A DNA stretch of 64,000 nt from Lactarius indigo (GCA_025766275.1 JAFKAC010000103.1:1-64000); one strand, 5' to 3'; positions 44,801 through 54,651 are shown, numbered from the stretch's first letter. The notes: a model not told the origin generated them from the sequence alone. Numbers and translations are program-made.

Positions 44801-46529
44801 GCTGATGACGCCTGTCTTTGGCTCTCCAGTTGGTGAGTGGCTGCCGTGGCTGGCTGCGTTTCAAGCCCACTGATGATGCCTGTCCTCGGCTCTCCAGGAA
44901 GTGAGTGGCTGCCATGGCTTGCTGCGTTTCCAGCCTGCTGACTATGCCTGTCCTTGGCTCTCCAGGAAGTGAGTGTCTGTCGTGGCTGGCTGCGTTTCAA
45001 GCCCGCTGACGACATCTGTCCTTGGTTCTCCAGGAAGTGAGTGGCTACCGTGGCTTGCTGCGTTTCCAGCCCGCTGACGACGCCTGTCTTCGGCTCTCCA
45101 GTATGTGAGTGTCTGCCGTGACTGGCTGCGTTTCAAGCCCGCTGATGACGCCTGTCCTCGGCTCTCCAGTTGGTGAGTGTCTGCCGTGGCTGGCTGCATT
45201 TCAAGCTCTCTGATGACGCCTGTCCTCGGCTCTTCAGGAAGTGAGTGGCTACCGTGGCTGGCTGCATTTCAAGCCCGCTGACGATGCCTGTCATCGGCTC
45301 TCCAGGAAGTGAGTGGCTGCCGTGGCTTGCTGTGTTTCAAGCCCACTGACGATGCCTGTCCTCCGCTCTCCAGTATGTGAGTGGTTTCCGTGGCTGGCCG
45401 CGTTTCAAGCCCACTAACGATGCCTGTCCTTGGCTCTCCAGGAGGTGAGTGGCTGCCGTGGCTTGCTGCGTTTCAAGCTCGCTGACGGCGCCTGTCCTTG
45501 GCTCTCTAGGGAGTGAGTGGCTGCCGTGGCTTGCTGCGTTTCAAGCCCGCTGATGACACCTGTCCTTGGCTCTCCAGTTGGTGAGTGTCTACCATGGCTG
45601 GCTGCCTTTCAAGCCCGCTGACGATGCCTGTCCTCGGCTCTCCAGTTGGTGAGTGGCTACCGTGACTGGCTGCGTTTCAAGCCCGCTGACGATGCTCATC
45701 CTCGGCTCTCCAGGAAGTGAGTGGTTGCCGTGGCTTGCTGCATTTCGAGCCCGCTGATGACGCCTGTCCTCGGCTCTCCAGTATGTGAGTGTCTGCCGCG
45801 GCTGGCCGCGTTTCAAGCCCGCTGACGATGCCTGTCCTCGGCTCTCCAGGATGTGAGTGGCTGCCACACCTCACTCTGATCCAACCCTGCTAATGATGTC
45901 TGTCTTGGCTTTACAGAACGTGGGTTGCATTTACCTTGCTTCTATTCCTGCTGATTACCTGTTTTTGACTCTTCGTTGATCATAATCATTCCCATCTAAT
46001 GAGCATGTGCGTGCATTCTCTCTTTTATGGCCTGCTAATTGGTGTCTTCCTTTGGTTCCCAGTTTGTACGTGCTCTTCGTATTTTCACCACACCAAAGTC
46101 TCACTTCTTTATCAAGTGATGCAGCTTATGTCACTTCCCACCATTACAAATGTATTATCTTCGTATTACAGTCATTTGTCCCTAGCTTATGACATTCATC
46201 TCTCTAGCTCACCGCCACCCGTCTTGGCCGCTATCATTTGGCCCTTGGTATTATTTCACTCTATCATTTCTAAGGCGCATTTAACTTTTGTCGAAGCTGT
46301 TGTCATCATCTTGAAGAACGCCACTTCATTACGTCTCTCAAACTTGTCACCCAAATCAGCTTTAACCCATGCTGAGCTTCATTATCAAGAGGCAAATATC
46401 GACTCGAAGATTCGACAACTCCTTACTGCGTCGTCTTCTCAAGAGCACTCTGTCGAGCTTTTTTCAAGCTTTATTATGGCTATGGATGTGGTTTGTTTGT
46501 TCTTGCACCTGTTGATAATATCTTGTTGA
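35811..46529 (+). CDS. HSR1-type P-loop GTPase, split by a copia element and an intron-like array
   Basis: Deduced exons: 35811-35957, 36007-36028, 42920-43088, 43141-43217, 43269-43439, 43491-43629, 43682-43760 (804 nt, 268 codons, all GT-AG and in phase). G-domain motifs: G1 GRANAGKT, G3 FHDSRGIES, G4 VFTKYD. Proteins of this kind are expanded in Agaricomycetes; their role is largely unknown. The intron 36029-42919 contains the whole copia-A element; without it the intron would be about 55 bp. After 43760 the gene enters a chain of intron-like units with 3-bp micro-exons (43761-46274). A phase-compatible final exon may be 46275-46529 (FVEAVVIILKN, ALTHAELHYQEANIDSKIRQ). The upstream start is uncertain: ATG 35811 is the first in frame, but an earlier exon is possible. 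The part after the array is tentative. Confidence 0.65.
36055..36590 (+). repeat. 5' LTR of copia family A
   Basis: TGTTGAGACG...CTTCAACA, 536 bp. Two internal duplications: AGTTCCCTTCACCTCTGAAG (near 36400 and 36518) and AACTTGTCCTACTAG (near 36484 and 36541). Confidence 0.97.
36366..36373 (+). promoter_or_regulatory. LTR TATA box
   Basis: TATATAAG about 190 bp into the second half of the LTR, well placed for transcription of the element RNA. It is repeated in the 3' LTR at 42661-42668. Confidence 0.6.
36591..36602 (+). other. primer-binding site of copia family A
   Basis: GGTTATGGGCCC directly after the LTR, complementary to the anticodon region of initiator Met tRNA. The leader from here to 37594 has no other feature I can support. 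Confidence 0.75.
37595..41998 (+). CDS. copia Gag-Pol polyprotein, family A, 1467 aa, intact
   Basis: ATG at 37595. Domain order is that of Ty1/copia. Gag comes first (residues about 5-220; LDGTNWQTWSATF). The CCHC knuckle CHYCKKPGHKKPEC follows near 250, then protease MMDSGASAH near 350. Next is the pre-integrase HHCC region, then integrase with DDE residues in HSDLVGP, HSDRGGEY and QQNGRAERFNRT. A Pro-rich linker follows. RT has LDVWRLEPLPEGR, FLHGELEEEIYMEQP and the YVDD active site. RNase H contains GYCDASWGDQ, STTEAEYM and CDNKGAVDLA. No stop or frameshift is present. Confidence 0.97.
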   Translation: MSFHLVFPPSVTLAKLDGTNWQTWSATFTSLMLMNGCSRHLTHGAPASVPQHPPLAAGAVGPTGPTDEGLAILALWAKQEEVITGLLFLSVTTEVLSGIHSSHIFPTVHDKFVELENLYGQVGSMATFNIWVGLANTKLQEGSPFLPQLQKMLDLRNTLVEQGMPVSDMQMSFILLDALPPSYSTIAGTILASGPPSNLQPQDLINRFINEESRLAGPVASYNKVAPVKKSSAPHAHEARPSGSSVSSDIICHYCKKPGHKKPECYKLKRDQENAKKGKAGQRAKAAQNTVVEVPDSLPANRLNNIPVPKSRLFTIVNGSGKIEEVHEVPQVSLYTMGTHNTQIASKWMMDSGASAHFTPHIEDYDTYTPHKGVEVLLGDNSLLRSVGTGTVTIHTNFGYDLKISNVLHLPNTHSRILSTPALTAKGAIVSFDATTFAIRYDGKTIAEGHKASGLYWLDGHHKVNAQATASASLDVWHQRMGHMSKEALQRYAPRSVKGLNIDESPEEEGPCHGCELGKSTRKPFPPSQKRAQESLELVHSDLVGPLQSNSIQGNKYFATFIDDFSKAAVVIPMKSKDEFTGAFLHYKAWAEKQQNKPIKTLHSDRGGEYVNNVLKDILLEEGIEHMLTMPYSPQQNGRAERFNRTIMEKGTSMLHHAGLSLGFWEQAVQTAVHIYNRTPTRSNEWKTPLELWDGTVPDVSYLRVFGCKAYYHVPEHNRRKLDPKSKEAVFVGYEPNSKGYKLWDRHSRCFVSSRDVTFDEATFPSLSDLTSHSNQPITSPVSGEPAKGAAVAGEIFFVVPSQPTPAVAPAAPQTPVFVLPPVQVPAVPLQQPSTPPNTSPNPADQTIYHTPPSQAPAPTTPRRPRTRSQGRPPVVTAPIPAPNFNRDISPPRETPRSPRNGQVTSPPRPRRGTRVRFTNPRYYTEENDEFVPGSSRLGMMDLLNAAEVPGYKDPQTFKQAMESEQAVDWLEACQYELDALDKLDVWRLEPLPEGRKVVKCKWVFKKKADGRFRARLVAKGFTQLEGVDFDETFSPVARFESLRLLLALATLEDWHIHQMDVKSAFLHGELEEEIYMEQPIGFVTAGSEHLVCRLQKALYGLKQASRAWNVQFHGVLVDLGFTRTYSDAGVYVYHLQEGGDTLFVILYVDDITILGSSLSKINDLKASLSSRYEMTDLGEIQSYLGVNITRDRANRTMEINQSDYIRDVVERFGMSDSNPVYTPLPSGAEAHLIKYTDQASTSEIKKYQQIIGSLLYAQIGSRPDISFAVARLSQFASNPSPQHLRLAKYVLAYLNSTKDYSLRYAGGNGNGGEGLHGYCDASWGDQEEKHSTSGFVYLLANGAISWCTRKQKTIAQSTTEAEYMSLSDASNQAQWYATFLGELGYEVSSPIPLHCDNKGAVDLALNPVTGRRSKHILIKHHVIREYVENKVIHLIRTPTGEMVADGLTKSLPREPFEKMVADLGMV
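42350..42885 (+). repeat. 3' LTR of copia family A
   Basis: 536 bp, identical to the 5' LTR except for one CpG-to-TpG change (CG at about 36123 in the left copy, TG at about 42418 here). A short purine tract (GGAGGGA) precedes it. The internal 3' stretch 41999-42349 has no gene. Confidence 0.97.
43761..43948 (+). repeat. diverged intron-like units with 3-bp micro-exons, upstream of the array
   Basis: A chain of GT...AG segments separated by exactly 3 bases: 43761-43817, TTT, 43821-43889, TGG, 43893-43945, TCT (43946-43948). The first segment is a normal phase-0 intron of the GTPase gene, so each triplet would be one in-frame codon. Confidence 0.6.
43949..45852 (+). repeat. 28 x 68-bp tandem array of intron-like units
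   Basis: The array spans 1904 bp, exactly 28 periods of 68 bp without any net indel. Each unit is a 65-bp segment that starts GTGAGTG and usually has CTGAC or CTGAT with its A about 24 bases before the end. It ends CTCTCCAG (variants CTTCAG and CTCTAG keep the AG), followed by a variable triplet. The triplets seen are GGA, GAA, TTG, TCG, GAT, TAT and GAG; none is a stop codon. The segment therefore looks like a perfect basidiomycete intron plus a one-codon micro-exon, 28 times. Units differ from one another by several point changes. Since 68 is not a multiple of 3, the array cannot be read through as protein, but removal of each 65-mer leaves an open frame. Confidence 0.95.
45853..46274 (+). 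repeat. diverged intron-like units after the array
   Basis: The pattern AG, 3 bases, GT continues: 45853-45916, AAC, 45920-46003, CAT, 46007-46062, TTT, then a segment from 46066 to an acceptor at 46171 or later. Lengths vary (64, 84, 56), unlike the regular array. An acceptor at 46274 would keep phase 0 into the possible last exon. Confidence 0.5.
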
Positions 46530-47886
46530 TATATTAGTGCTGTCTCAGTATTCAGTCGAGAACACATGTGCCCCGACATGACCTTGTTTTACTTGTTTAA
46601 GCTGTTCTGCAAAACAATAATCCCCTGTATACTAGTTCGGTCATGTACGACGTGTTGAAGCTAGAGAAAATGTTTACATAGGAGTAGAAGCTAGGGAACC
46701 AATATTCAAAGGTCCTTTTGGAGTTCAAGCGAAATCCGAGCCGAAGAAGTCCTTTGTAATCAAATGCGTTTAACATTGTACAGTACCAACTGCGCATTCT
46801 ATACCCGCCGCGAGCCAGGCACTGCTTTTCTCCTTTCCAAGAATTTGAGTGCTCTCCTCGCTTTGCATCCAATGTTGGTTGCGCACCCTACGACCATTTC
46901 TATCAGTCCTGTCGGCTGTCAGAGGAGGGTGCACTTAACGGTTTGCACTCTCGTCCGGTCAACGCCCGCCATCTCCACAGCCCTGACAATCGCCGCGACA
47001 TTTTCTGGCGTTTTGGTCAGATACCCTGCCATGCGCGTCACCTTGGCCATCTTCTGAGTGAGCGTAGTAGGTCCGCCCAGCGTCATCTCTCCAACAGGGG
47101 ACAGATCGCGGACCCAAATTGGCGCAGGAACTCGTTCGCAGCCGTCTGGCAAGTATGCACATACCTGGATATTTCTTTTGGGATATCGGCCTCGCGTTTT
47201 TGAGGGTCCAGCTGCGTGGCGACATTCTACATCATGGACGCGAGGGCGTCTGCTGCTGCTTTGCGGTCGGGTCGGGTGTTTGGTCAGGCGAGATGTCCCT
47301 GGCAGCCTTCGAGGTCACGTCTCATTCATATCCAAGCACCCCGCAAGTCCACAGCGTATCGTTTGCGTAGTTATACCGTGCCCGCGAGATATGAAATGAC
47401 TTGGTCTTATGGGGCGTGGGGCCAGCTGATGCAGTCCGCACGTGACTCGAAGCATCGCTGACTCGGACGAGCTTGCATCTCCAGTAAGACACTAGACGGC
47501 TCTGGGTTGTAAATCGGCCAGATTGACCTGCGAGTAATAACCACCGGACTGGAGCAGGTAGTGAACGAGAGTTAGCCAGAGTATTCATTGAGACCACGTA
47601 CGTCACTAGCATCCCCTGAATCCAGTCTACACTGCTTGCCAGCGCGGTCGGTAGAGTTATGGAGAACGCGTTCAAAACTTGAGAATGCAAGTCGAAGCGC
47701 GGTCAGACCCACTTAGCGGACTTGAGCAGGCATTCAGAGTGTTCGTTGAACTTGTGAACGAGCGGTAGTTCTCCATGCCGCTTCCCCGCCTGCGTCCTCG
47801 TTCCCGGTCTACGACGTCGTTCAGGAGTCAACACATGGGCCGAATGGGTAACTAGAGAGGGAGGCTGTAGCTCTGCGGGACGCACT
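46530..47886. other. stretch with one unrecognised coding-like fragment
   Basis: A minus-strand frame at 46919-47152 reads coherently (PIWVRDLSPVGEMTLGG, then KMAKVTRMAGYLTKTPENV) and resembles a real exon, but I cannot name the family. The rest shows nothing. Confidence 0.4.
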
Positions 47887-48420
47887 TTAGTTGGACGGGT
47901 TGCACCCGAATAAAGAGACCTCACCACCATCTGGCCATTCTAGGTACTTGTCGAAAATTGCATCGTTTCTAACGACATGCTGGGTTGTGATAGAACGAAT
48001 GGAAGCCCAATGCGAATGGAAAAGCTTTGACTGAAAATATCGTTTCTAAAATTCGACTTCGGAAAGCTACCGTACAGAATATGAGACGTCGTATGGTACA
48101 AGGACGTTGAGATGGGCACTTTGCTCGGCACGTCTCGTCATAGGCCATGGAAACGACAGGATACTCATCAAAGATATCGTGTACGAGTTGCGGCGTGGTC
48201 ACAATCTCGTTTTTGCCACCCTCGACCGTTGAGGGTCGGAAGCGGCCTGTGACGGGAGGAGGTGCTAAGAAACGATCCTACGTCAAATATAGCGTGTCGC
48301 GGGTGGGCATGTTGCACGCCTCGCGTCCATCCCAGAACTCCGTCTCGGCAACCTGACCGGACATGACCAATTCGCGATGAAGAGCAGCGAGCTTGGGGGT
48401 ATTAAAGCAAAGCCTTTTTC
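47887..48420 (-). pseudogene. TFIIH core subunit Tfb1/p62 fragment
   Basis: Three blocks match the BSD-domain region of TFIIH p62: PKLAALHRELVMSGQVAETE followed by FWDGRE near 48400-48340; ITPQ-like TPQLVHDIFDEYPVV near 48200-48140; and WASIRSITTQHVVRNDAIFD followed by KYLEW near 48010-47940, ending at a stop at 47887. They lie in different frames, with an in-frame TAG after the first block and no N- or C-terminal parts. A full-length protein would have about 600 residues and act in transcription and repair. This is a decayed fragment. Confidence 0.7.
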
Positions 48421-48654
48421 CGGATGTGGAAGTCATCGTTCATAAGGGTCCCTCGATGACTCGAAACGGACTCAGCACGAGGGTCCGAAAGGCAAGAAGG
48501 AGTGGGAGCGAGGGCACGACGAACAGCACTGTTGGAAGAAGAAGTGGGTGTTTGGACGGGAGGCTGTACAGCGCCAGGGTCGTGCGCGGCGCGGTTGTTC
48601 AAGTTGTTGATTATAACCAGCTAGTACTGTACTCGACTGTACTTCCACACGATA

Positions 48655-49455
48655 CTACTCCGCGGAAATCCCCGAATTATTTACCAAATCATCGACAAAC
48701 TTGTGCCAGCGCTTCTCCCACACCGACGCCGCCCTTGCCTTCTCTTCTGTTCCCAGTGTTGAGAACTAGAACAGACATCATTATAATCCAACTGAACTGA
48801 GAGCTCCGCCGACACCGTACCTCTATGCTATCCAGCGCTATCTGCTTGAGCGTTATCAATCCCGTCGTCTCACTCGAGACGAACACTTGGTAAAAGTCGT
48901 ATGACAGCCCCATCGCACCAAACACGGACGGGTCATCTGAGTTTAGCGTCACCGGCACACCTTGGTTAATCATGGCTGGTAGTGGGTGCATTGGCATCGA
49001 AGATGTAAGTCGCTAAAAGATCGTGTCAGTTCAGTGTTCATGTCCAACATCGCGATTGGCAAAATCTCGTTTCTATCAAAGTAGCGCTAAATGAACAGGG
49101 TAGGACAACCGATTAAAGAAATGTACGCACGAAATGGGGCACACTTCCAGCGCGATCCCTCTCTCTCGACACAGCTGCATCAACTTGGGGTGTTTCACGA
49201 TCGAAAAGCTTCGCAGAGTTCATCCTTTAGCCAAAGAAAGCATCAACACGATTTGCTTACCCATGTCCGATGCGTTTCGTTTCGAGGAGCAAGGCGTCGT
49301 ACAAATTATTGTCAGCCTTCCCTCCATCGGAAAGCGTTTCCTCTGCGTGGAGAATGAGCGGCCTCGCTTCGTTCTCGTCTCCAACGATATCGAACCCGGC
49401 GATCAGGTTGGGGAAAAGGAACCTCGTATACGGTGCGACGGGGCGCTGTGGCACG
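48655..49455 (-). pseudogene. ADGF/CECR1-type adenosine deaminase, 5'-truncated
   Basis: Exons 49261-49455, 49131-49208, 49060-49072, 48821-49012, 48655-48765 encode the C-terminal half of an adenosine deaminase. Visible are LIAGFDIVGDEN, the metal-site motif LILHAEET, DALLLETKRIGHG, SIVKHPKLMQLC, ALEVCPISNEI and the substrate/metal loop VPVTLNSDDPSVFG. The C-terminal helix WEKRWHKFVDDLV ends at 48655. The enzyme deaminates adenosine; this subfamily is often secreted. The N-terminal half is absent upstream of 49455, and the junction after the short exon has CC where a GT donor is needed. Both point to a pseudogene. HAGET is the usual form of the metal motif; here it is HAEET. Confidence 0.75.
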
Positions 49456-49847
49456 GGGGAATGCAGAGCTTGTGACGGCGCTCTTGGGTCCCGAGGAAGT
49501 CATCACACCATCGTACTTGCCCTTTCTGTACCACACGTGAGGCCACAGGCCCTCCTCGAACAAGAGCGTGGTTGGAATTGCAAGCTACTCGTCGAAGGAC
49601 CAAAAATTACCAAAAATGAAGGATGGTTCATTCGTAACGATAACTGGCTGGGTCAAGCCAAAACCCTTGAAACACGTAGTATCACGACCTAACTATCACT
49701 TCGCGCATCACCACATTATTTAGAAGCTCACGCGGAGTGCCGGCGGTGGACCAGCCATAGAAAAGTGACAGGCGCTCAAGTTCCAAATACAAATGTTCCT
49801 ACGAAGGGCGGCGTCTAGAAATACAAGATACGGAAGAAACGTACATA
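49456..49847. other. no supported feature
   Basis: Sequence between the truncated adenosine deaminase and the third RhoGAP copy. No homology recognised. Confidence 0.5.
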
Positions 49848-52563
49848 TCATGTAGAGAAAGACCCCCATGCAGTTTGCAAGCTCGTAGCTGAGGAGAGGC
49901 GAAAATCTGTGGTAGTGGATAGTAAACCCTCCGGTGGGCACTGGGGGTCGGTCAGCGGTATGGTCAGTGGTGCTGGGTGTGGGTGTAGTCGTGGCTGAGC
50001 TGACTGCCAGTCGGCGGCAGATGTGAACGAAGGGGATACATTCCCCTTAGGGCCATTCGCCTTGGAATTGACCTGCTCTGGCGTAGTCGTCTCTACTCCT
50101 TCCGTAAGGGTCGGTGATGACGAAAGTCCGAGTAGAGGGCTTAGGAAGGGCGAAACTGTTAGTGTGATGGGCCGCCCCATGAAATCATGCGAAGGTGACG
50201 TGGAAAAGGAGTATTGGGAAGACGTGGGAGTGCTACAAAGCTCCGGACGATGTCGGGTAGCAGAGTCGTCGGCCTGTACCACAGAGGATTGCGGGAGCTC
50301 AGGGCTCAAAAACAAGGAGCTGGAAATAAGGGTAGACGCGGTCTCCGTCACATCGGGCGAGGACGGAACAGGTGGGGACGGGGGAGGTTTCTCTTCAAAC
50401 AGGGTATGCGCGTTTTGAATGAGATCCTCCAAAACCAAGCCCTGGGAGGAAATCAGTTGGAAAGGTGCACAACAACTTAGTCGACGCGACGTGCCTTCAC
50501 ATGGACACCGTCTTGCAAAACTTCATTCCCGCGAAGGACAGGATAGCTGAACTGGGTAGAGAGCGCCTTCACGGTCATTGCGTTGACGTCCGAATGAGAG
50601 GCGACACGCAAGAGATGTCGCAAAAGAGCTTCTAGAGACGCCCTGTGGACCGGATGTAGTTCACGGATCTTCGATCGCAACACGGAGCAATCGTTTTCGG
50701 TATATCTGGCTACACGTGAGATCAGGATATGGATGTGGATGAAACGTGCGAGACGACTAAGACCGCTCACCTCTATTCTGTTTGTATTGTCTATAATCTT
50801 CCAATGAGAGCGTAAACAGTGGTTCTGGAAGATCCCATAGATAGAGCTAGATGACAGATCAGGGATGAACTACTGGCGCGCGCTTGGACGCGCGCTCAAT
50901 TGCTGCAATAGCTGACCTTGAGAAGCATAGCAACGGGATGTATGTTCCCGGTAGAGCTGAACGAAAATGACTTTTCAGTTTCGAGCCTGCGCCGCAACTG
51001 AACGTGAATTCGCGTCAGTTAATAGGTTGGTCATAGGGGGAATTTCACTGGCCTGTAATATTTCTGCGTCGTATATGGAACCGAACTGCAACGCTAAACA
51101 TGAATTCAACACACGTCTTGATCAGCTTACCGAATATATTTTGTGGGTATTCAGACCCCTCTTCTCGACTTCATCAATGCACATTCTCATAACTTTCGGC
51201 ACATTGTCCACATTGGTCGTAAGGTCAACCAGGGGTACGCCGAAAACCAAGTCCGAATATGCATCGGGTCGGTGGTTGCAGTACAGGGCGAGTGGAGGAA
51301 TAGAAATGGAAAGGAAGTGACGGAGAGACGCTGTCAGCCCGGACGTATCTGTTCCGGCCAAAGCTTTCTCGACTTCGGCCCTAGTACTCATTGCCAGGTT
51401 TTCATACTTTACGCATGCTACGCTGCATACAGTGTCAGATTCTTGAATACCTCACCAAGGCCAAATAACACTGACACCATACCGTCCATATATTTGGCAA
51501 GGGCATTTTTGACAGTTGTCGTGAAAACAAAGTCTTCAAGACACTGCGTTAGCAACGTGCAGCTCAGCGTTAATCAATATCGTGGCAAAGAATACCACAT
51601 ACATCATATCCGTCCTTCAGAATCTCGGCCCTGTTCAATCGCAAGCCGTTGAGGAGGCGAATGGCCCTCCTGCAGTCATCGTCGGACACTAATTCGGAGA
51701 GCGAATTCAGTCAACCAAGTTGGGACCCATGGGAAATATCAGTGATACCTTCTTCAACCTTGGCAGGCTCAGAGGGACGCGAATCTTCCCGCCGACGAAA
51801 TAGGGCTGAGAACTTGCTTCCAAATCCTTTGTTCGCAGCGCCCTGAGAACGTCGCGGGACTTCGGTCTGAGGGAGAGATTTCTTCGTGTATGCCTCCTGC
51901 AGCTTCGAGACCGTGTTCTCTGCATAATCGGCGTACTTCGCAGCGGATTCCTTGAGATCTTCCTCAAATTTCTTCCCTCTCTGAGCTTTCGTCTCCTTCC
52001 AGAAGATCCTAATATCAGAACAGGGATGCCCGCCCGAACGAGAGGTCCCTGGCTTTCCTTCAAAACTTCGAGGGGTTTGATGACGTCGTTATCCAGAATA
52101 TCCACGAAAGCCTGCTGAGTGTTGGCCTCTGCAACAACTGTGGGCTCCAGGCAGTGGTTTAGGGTGTGTAAATGCGTACCTTTTTCTAGATTGTCCCTGA
52201 GTTTATCCCATGCTGCTCTCGTAGTAGTGGGTTCGGCACGTGGGTCCGATGAGGCGTCGACAGTTTTTGCCTTGCAATGGAGTTTCCGTAAAGAATCGAT
52301 ACTTCGGGAGAAAGAAACCAGTCAGGATACATGGGAGGTTCAATTTTTGAGACGACAACTGACTAAGTGGCCTCAATACTTCTCCTAAAAATCGCAGTTA
52401 GGGTAAAGTGGAGGACTCAAACAACACCGACGAACCTTTCTTGGAAGAAAGCCAAATAGCGATTTGTGACGATTTGACGTTGAGTAGCGATTTGGGAGAG
52501 TAGACTATTGGAGTGACTCTCCGAGTCCACTCTGGACTGAGGTTCTACGGAAATGAAAGACAT
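49848..52563 (-). pseudogene. F-BAR/RhoGAP copy 3, probable pseudogene
   Basis: Same exon-intron plan as the gene at 5264-7661, from ATG 52563 to a stop at 49848. The F-BAR blocks (VDILDNDVIKPLEVLK, EEDLKESAAKYADYAENTV) and RhoGAP blocks (VFGVPLVDL, DLPEPLFTLSLEDYRQY, NAMTVKALSTQF) are well kept, and the C-terminal tail is longer (196-codon last frame). Damage: an in-frame TGA in exon 5 after HGSQLG (about 51715), and the intron-4 donor is GA where copy 2 has GC. The arginine finger is replaced by Ser (HKIYS). GC donors at the other two special introns are conserved. Confidence 0.8.
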
Positions 52564-53461
52564 GGGGGGATTCCGGAGGGTGCAGATCTAGAGGACACTT
52601 CTGGGAACTGCTCACGTTTAAACAGGCAGAGACCATGAGGTATATTTTCTCAGGCCTCCAAGCGTCAGTAAAAGTAGACTAAAAAAGCACGCGTGTTCGG
52701 CTCTAGAATGCTGAGAAGTACTAATTCAAGGCGATGACGGGCACGTTGAATACTACATTGTACACACCTGACCTAAGGTGAGCCATACTTACTCCACTCT
52801 CCACTACTCGAGGTCGCAGGCCAAGGAAAGGCATTATGCAAAATCTCAGTGCCCAGCTCGATCTGCCGAGTTTTGAGTTTATACTACGCACCCCCTCGTG
52901 TCAGGCCGACAGCAGTAATGGAACTTCAGTTGGACGTGGATGCGCGCTCTTAAGTTCTGCCACGCTCCGGCGCACTTATCATCTTCCATATCCCAGAAAG
53001 ACTGGGCCATTTAGGTAGCACTCTGCAACATTGACCTCCAGGCCCGGTCGAGGTGGGTAGTTGTGAGTCTCAAAAGATGATTGTTGAGTGTATAGAAAGT
53101 TACAGCTGAATAACCCCTATCTGTCATAAAATATCTCGTTCCATTTTAGGTTACTGGGCATAACTGATGATTTGATTAGATTAAGCACGTGAAGTTGCTC
53201 TATTCAGTCTCAACTCTCGACTCTCAGAAAAGCAAAACTTTTGGACTCAGTTTCGATCAGCACTTTTCTAGGCGTCAAACGCACCACGGTGTAACGTACG
53301 TGTACCCCTGTCTCCTCCCGCCTGAGCCGAGAGAGACAGCGATTGCTCGATGTTGGGTGTGCCCTCGTGGGCTCCGTGCGTGGGCTCACGTTATTCATTT
53401 GTTAAACCAGTACAGCGGTCGAGGCCTCTTGAGCGGAGACTCTAGGCGGTTTATTGACTTC
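52564..53461. other. no supported feature
   Basis: No gene or repeat that I can support. It includes the 5' flank of RhoGAP copy 3. Confidence 0.5.
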
Positions 53462-53991
53462 TTAACACGTGCACACAGCACGCAGGGACACGGTTTCGTA
53501 ATTAACCACCGCCGCTTTATGTACACAAGGGAGTGGGGTGCAAGATAAGTTTCGGGGACCCCGGTCGATGCAGTGCGAGAAAGTATCTACACAAGGAAAG
53601 GTGAGCGCATCGTCCTTCCGGAACCCCGAGAGAAACTGAAACCTGCTCCCGATTCCGTCGCTTCCTTCTTTTGTAGAGCCCGAGAACTCGACGGCATCCG
53701 TCTCGCCTGCAATAGTACTCAGTCGCTTTGCAAACTCCTTTCCCTCATCCTCTTCCCTAACGAAGCTATTGAACGCGGTGTCCTTTGGAGGTGTAAGAGA
53801 CGGGAAGCTTGCTGGTCCAAGCGAATCAGGAAAGAAAATGTGGGACTGGTGCAAAAACGGCCACACACACCGAGCACTGGCCCAACCTGAGTGGCTGGCA
53901 CACTCGAAAACTCTAGAGAAAGCAATCCGGATTCATTTGCGTCTGATAGACCACGCTTTCGCTTTCGGAGCGAGGATGCTGTTGACATCAT
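53462..53991 (-). CDS. hypothetical protein, 157 aa, two exons
   Basis: Exons 53902-53991 and 53462-53845, with a 56-bp GT-AG intron that keeps phase 0. The start reads MMSTASSLRKRKRGLSDANE, a basic cluster that could be a nuclear signal. The second exon is acidic in the middle (FVREEDEGKEFAKRLS) and Cys-rich at the end. No family is recognised. The intron lacks an obvious branch site, so this may be chance. Confidence 0.3.
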
Positions 53992-54651
53992 TTCAAGGCC
54001 GTAATAAGTACGGCGCAGATGCTGTAGGTCAATAACGCAAAGCGAACAATGCTGTCGATTGATTACATAATATATACCCGTACTTCGGAGCGCTGTGACC
54101 AAGCTGGACCCTTCAGTTCTAAACGTTGACCCGTACGTTGACCTGTGGCCGTGCCTGTGATTGCCACGGCATCGTCAGTAGGTGGCTTCACTGGTGCTGC
54201 TGCAACTGGCGAGAACCAATTCGAAGGGTCCTGTTCCGTGAATATATGCCAGCGAATGTGTTGTGCGCACTAATTGGAATAGTTTGTGGTCTCTGCTACC
54301 GCAGGTACTAACTCACACCGCAAGCTATTTCTCTACTGGCCGTGGTCCTACCCCTTGATACCATGGTGAGGGTTACCTCGGGACCAATTGGTCCACTTGT
54401 TGAATGCTTCTTGATGGCCCTTTGTTGTATTCCCCGTCTTACTATAACTGGTTCTTCTGTCTCTGTTTGAGCGGACAGGTTGGGCGCTTCTGGGCATGTC
54501 TCCGTCGCACATGTCAAATGTGCCCTTGGGAATTATGAGCTCATTTTAGCCGCTTAGAAGCCCCCCACTTCCCAACAAAACAACGAACCCCATAAAGCCA
54601 TGGTTCAAGCGTCCTGATGCTGCAAACTTTCTTTTGTTTGCGGCTCCCGCC
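53992..54651. other. intergenic, upstream of the GMC gene
   Basis: No gene is seen; it probably holds the promoter of the GMC oxidoreductase. Confidence 0.5.

Noticed and set aside
43949..45852. CRISPR array
   Set aside because: Units are contiguous, without unique spacers of constant size, and the genome is eukaryotic.
43500..45900. Minus-strand frames over the 68-bp array with repeats like GLETQPATTDTH
   Set aside because: They are read-outs of the repeat in rotating frames; 68 is not a multiple of three, so no continuous repeat protein is encoded.
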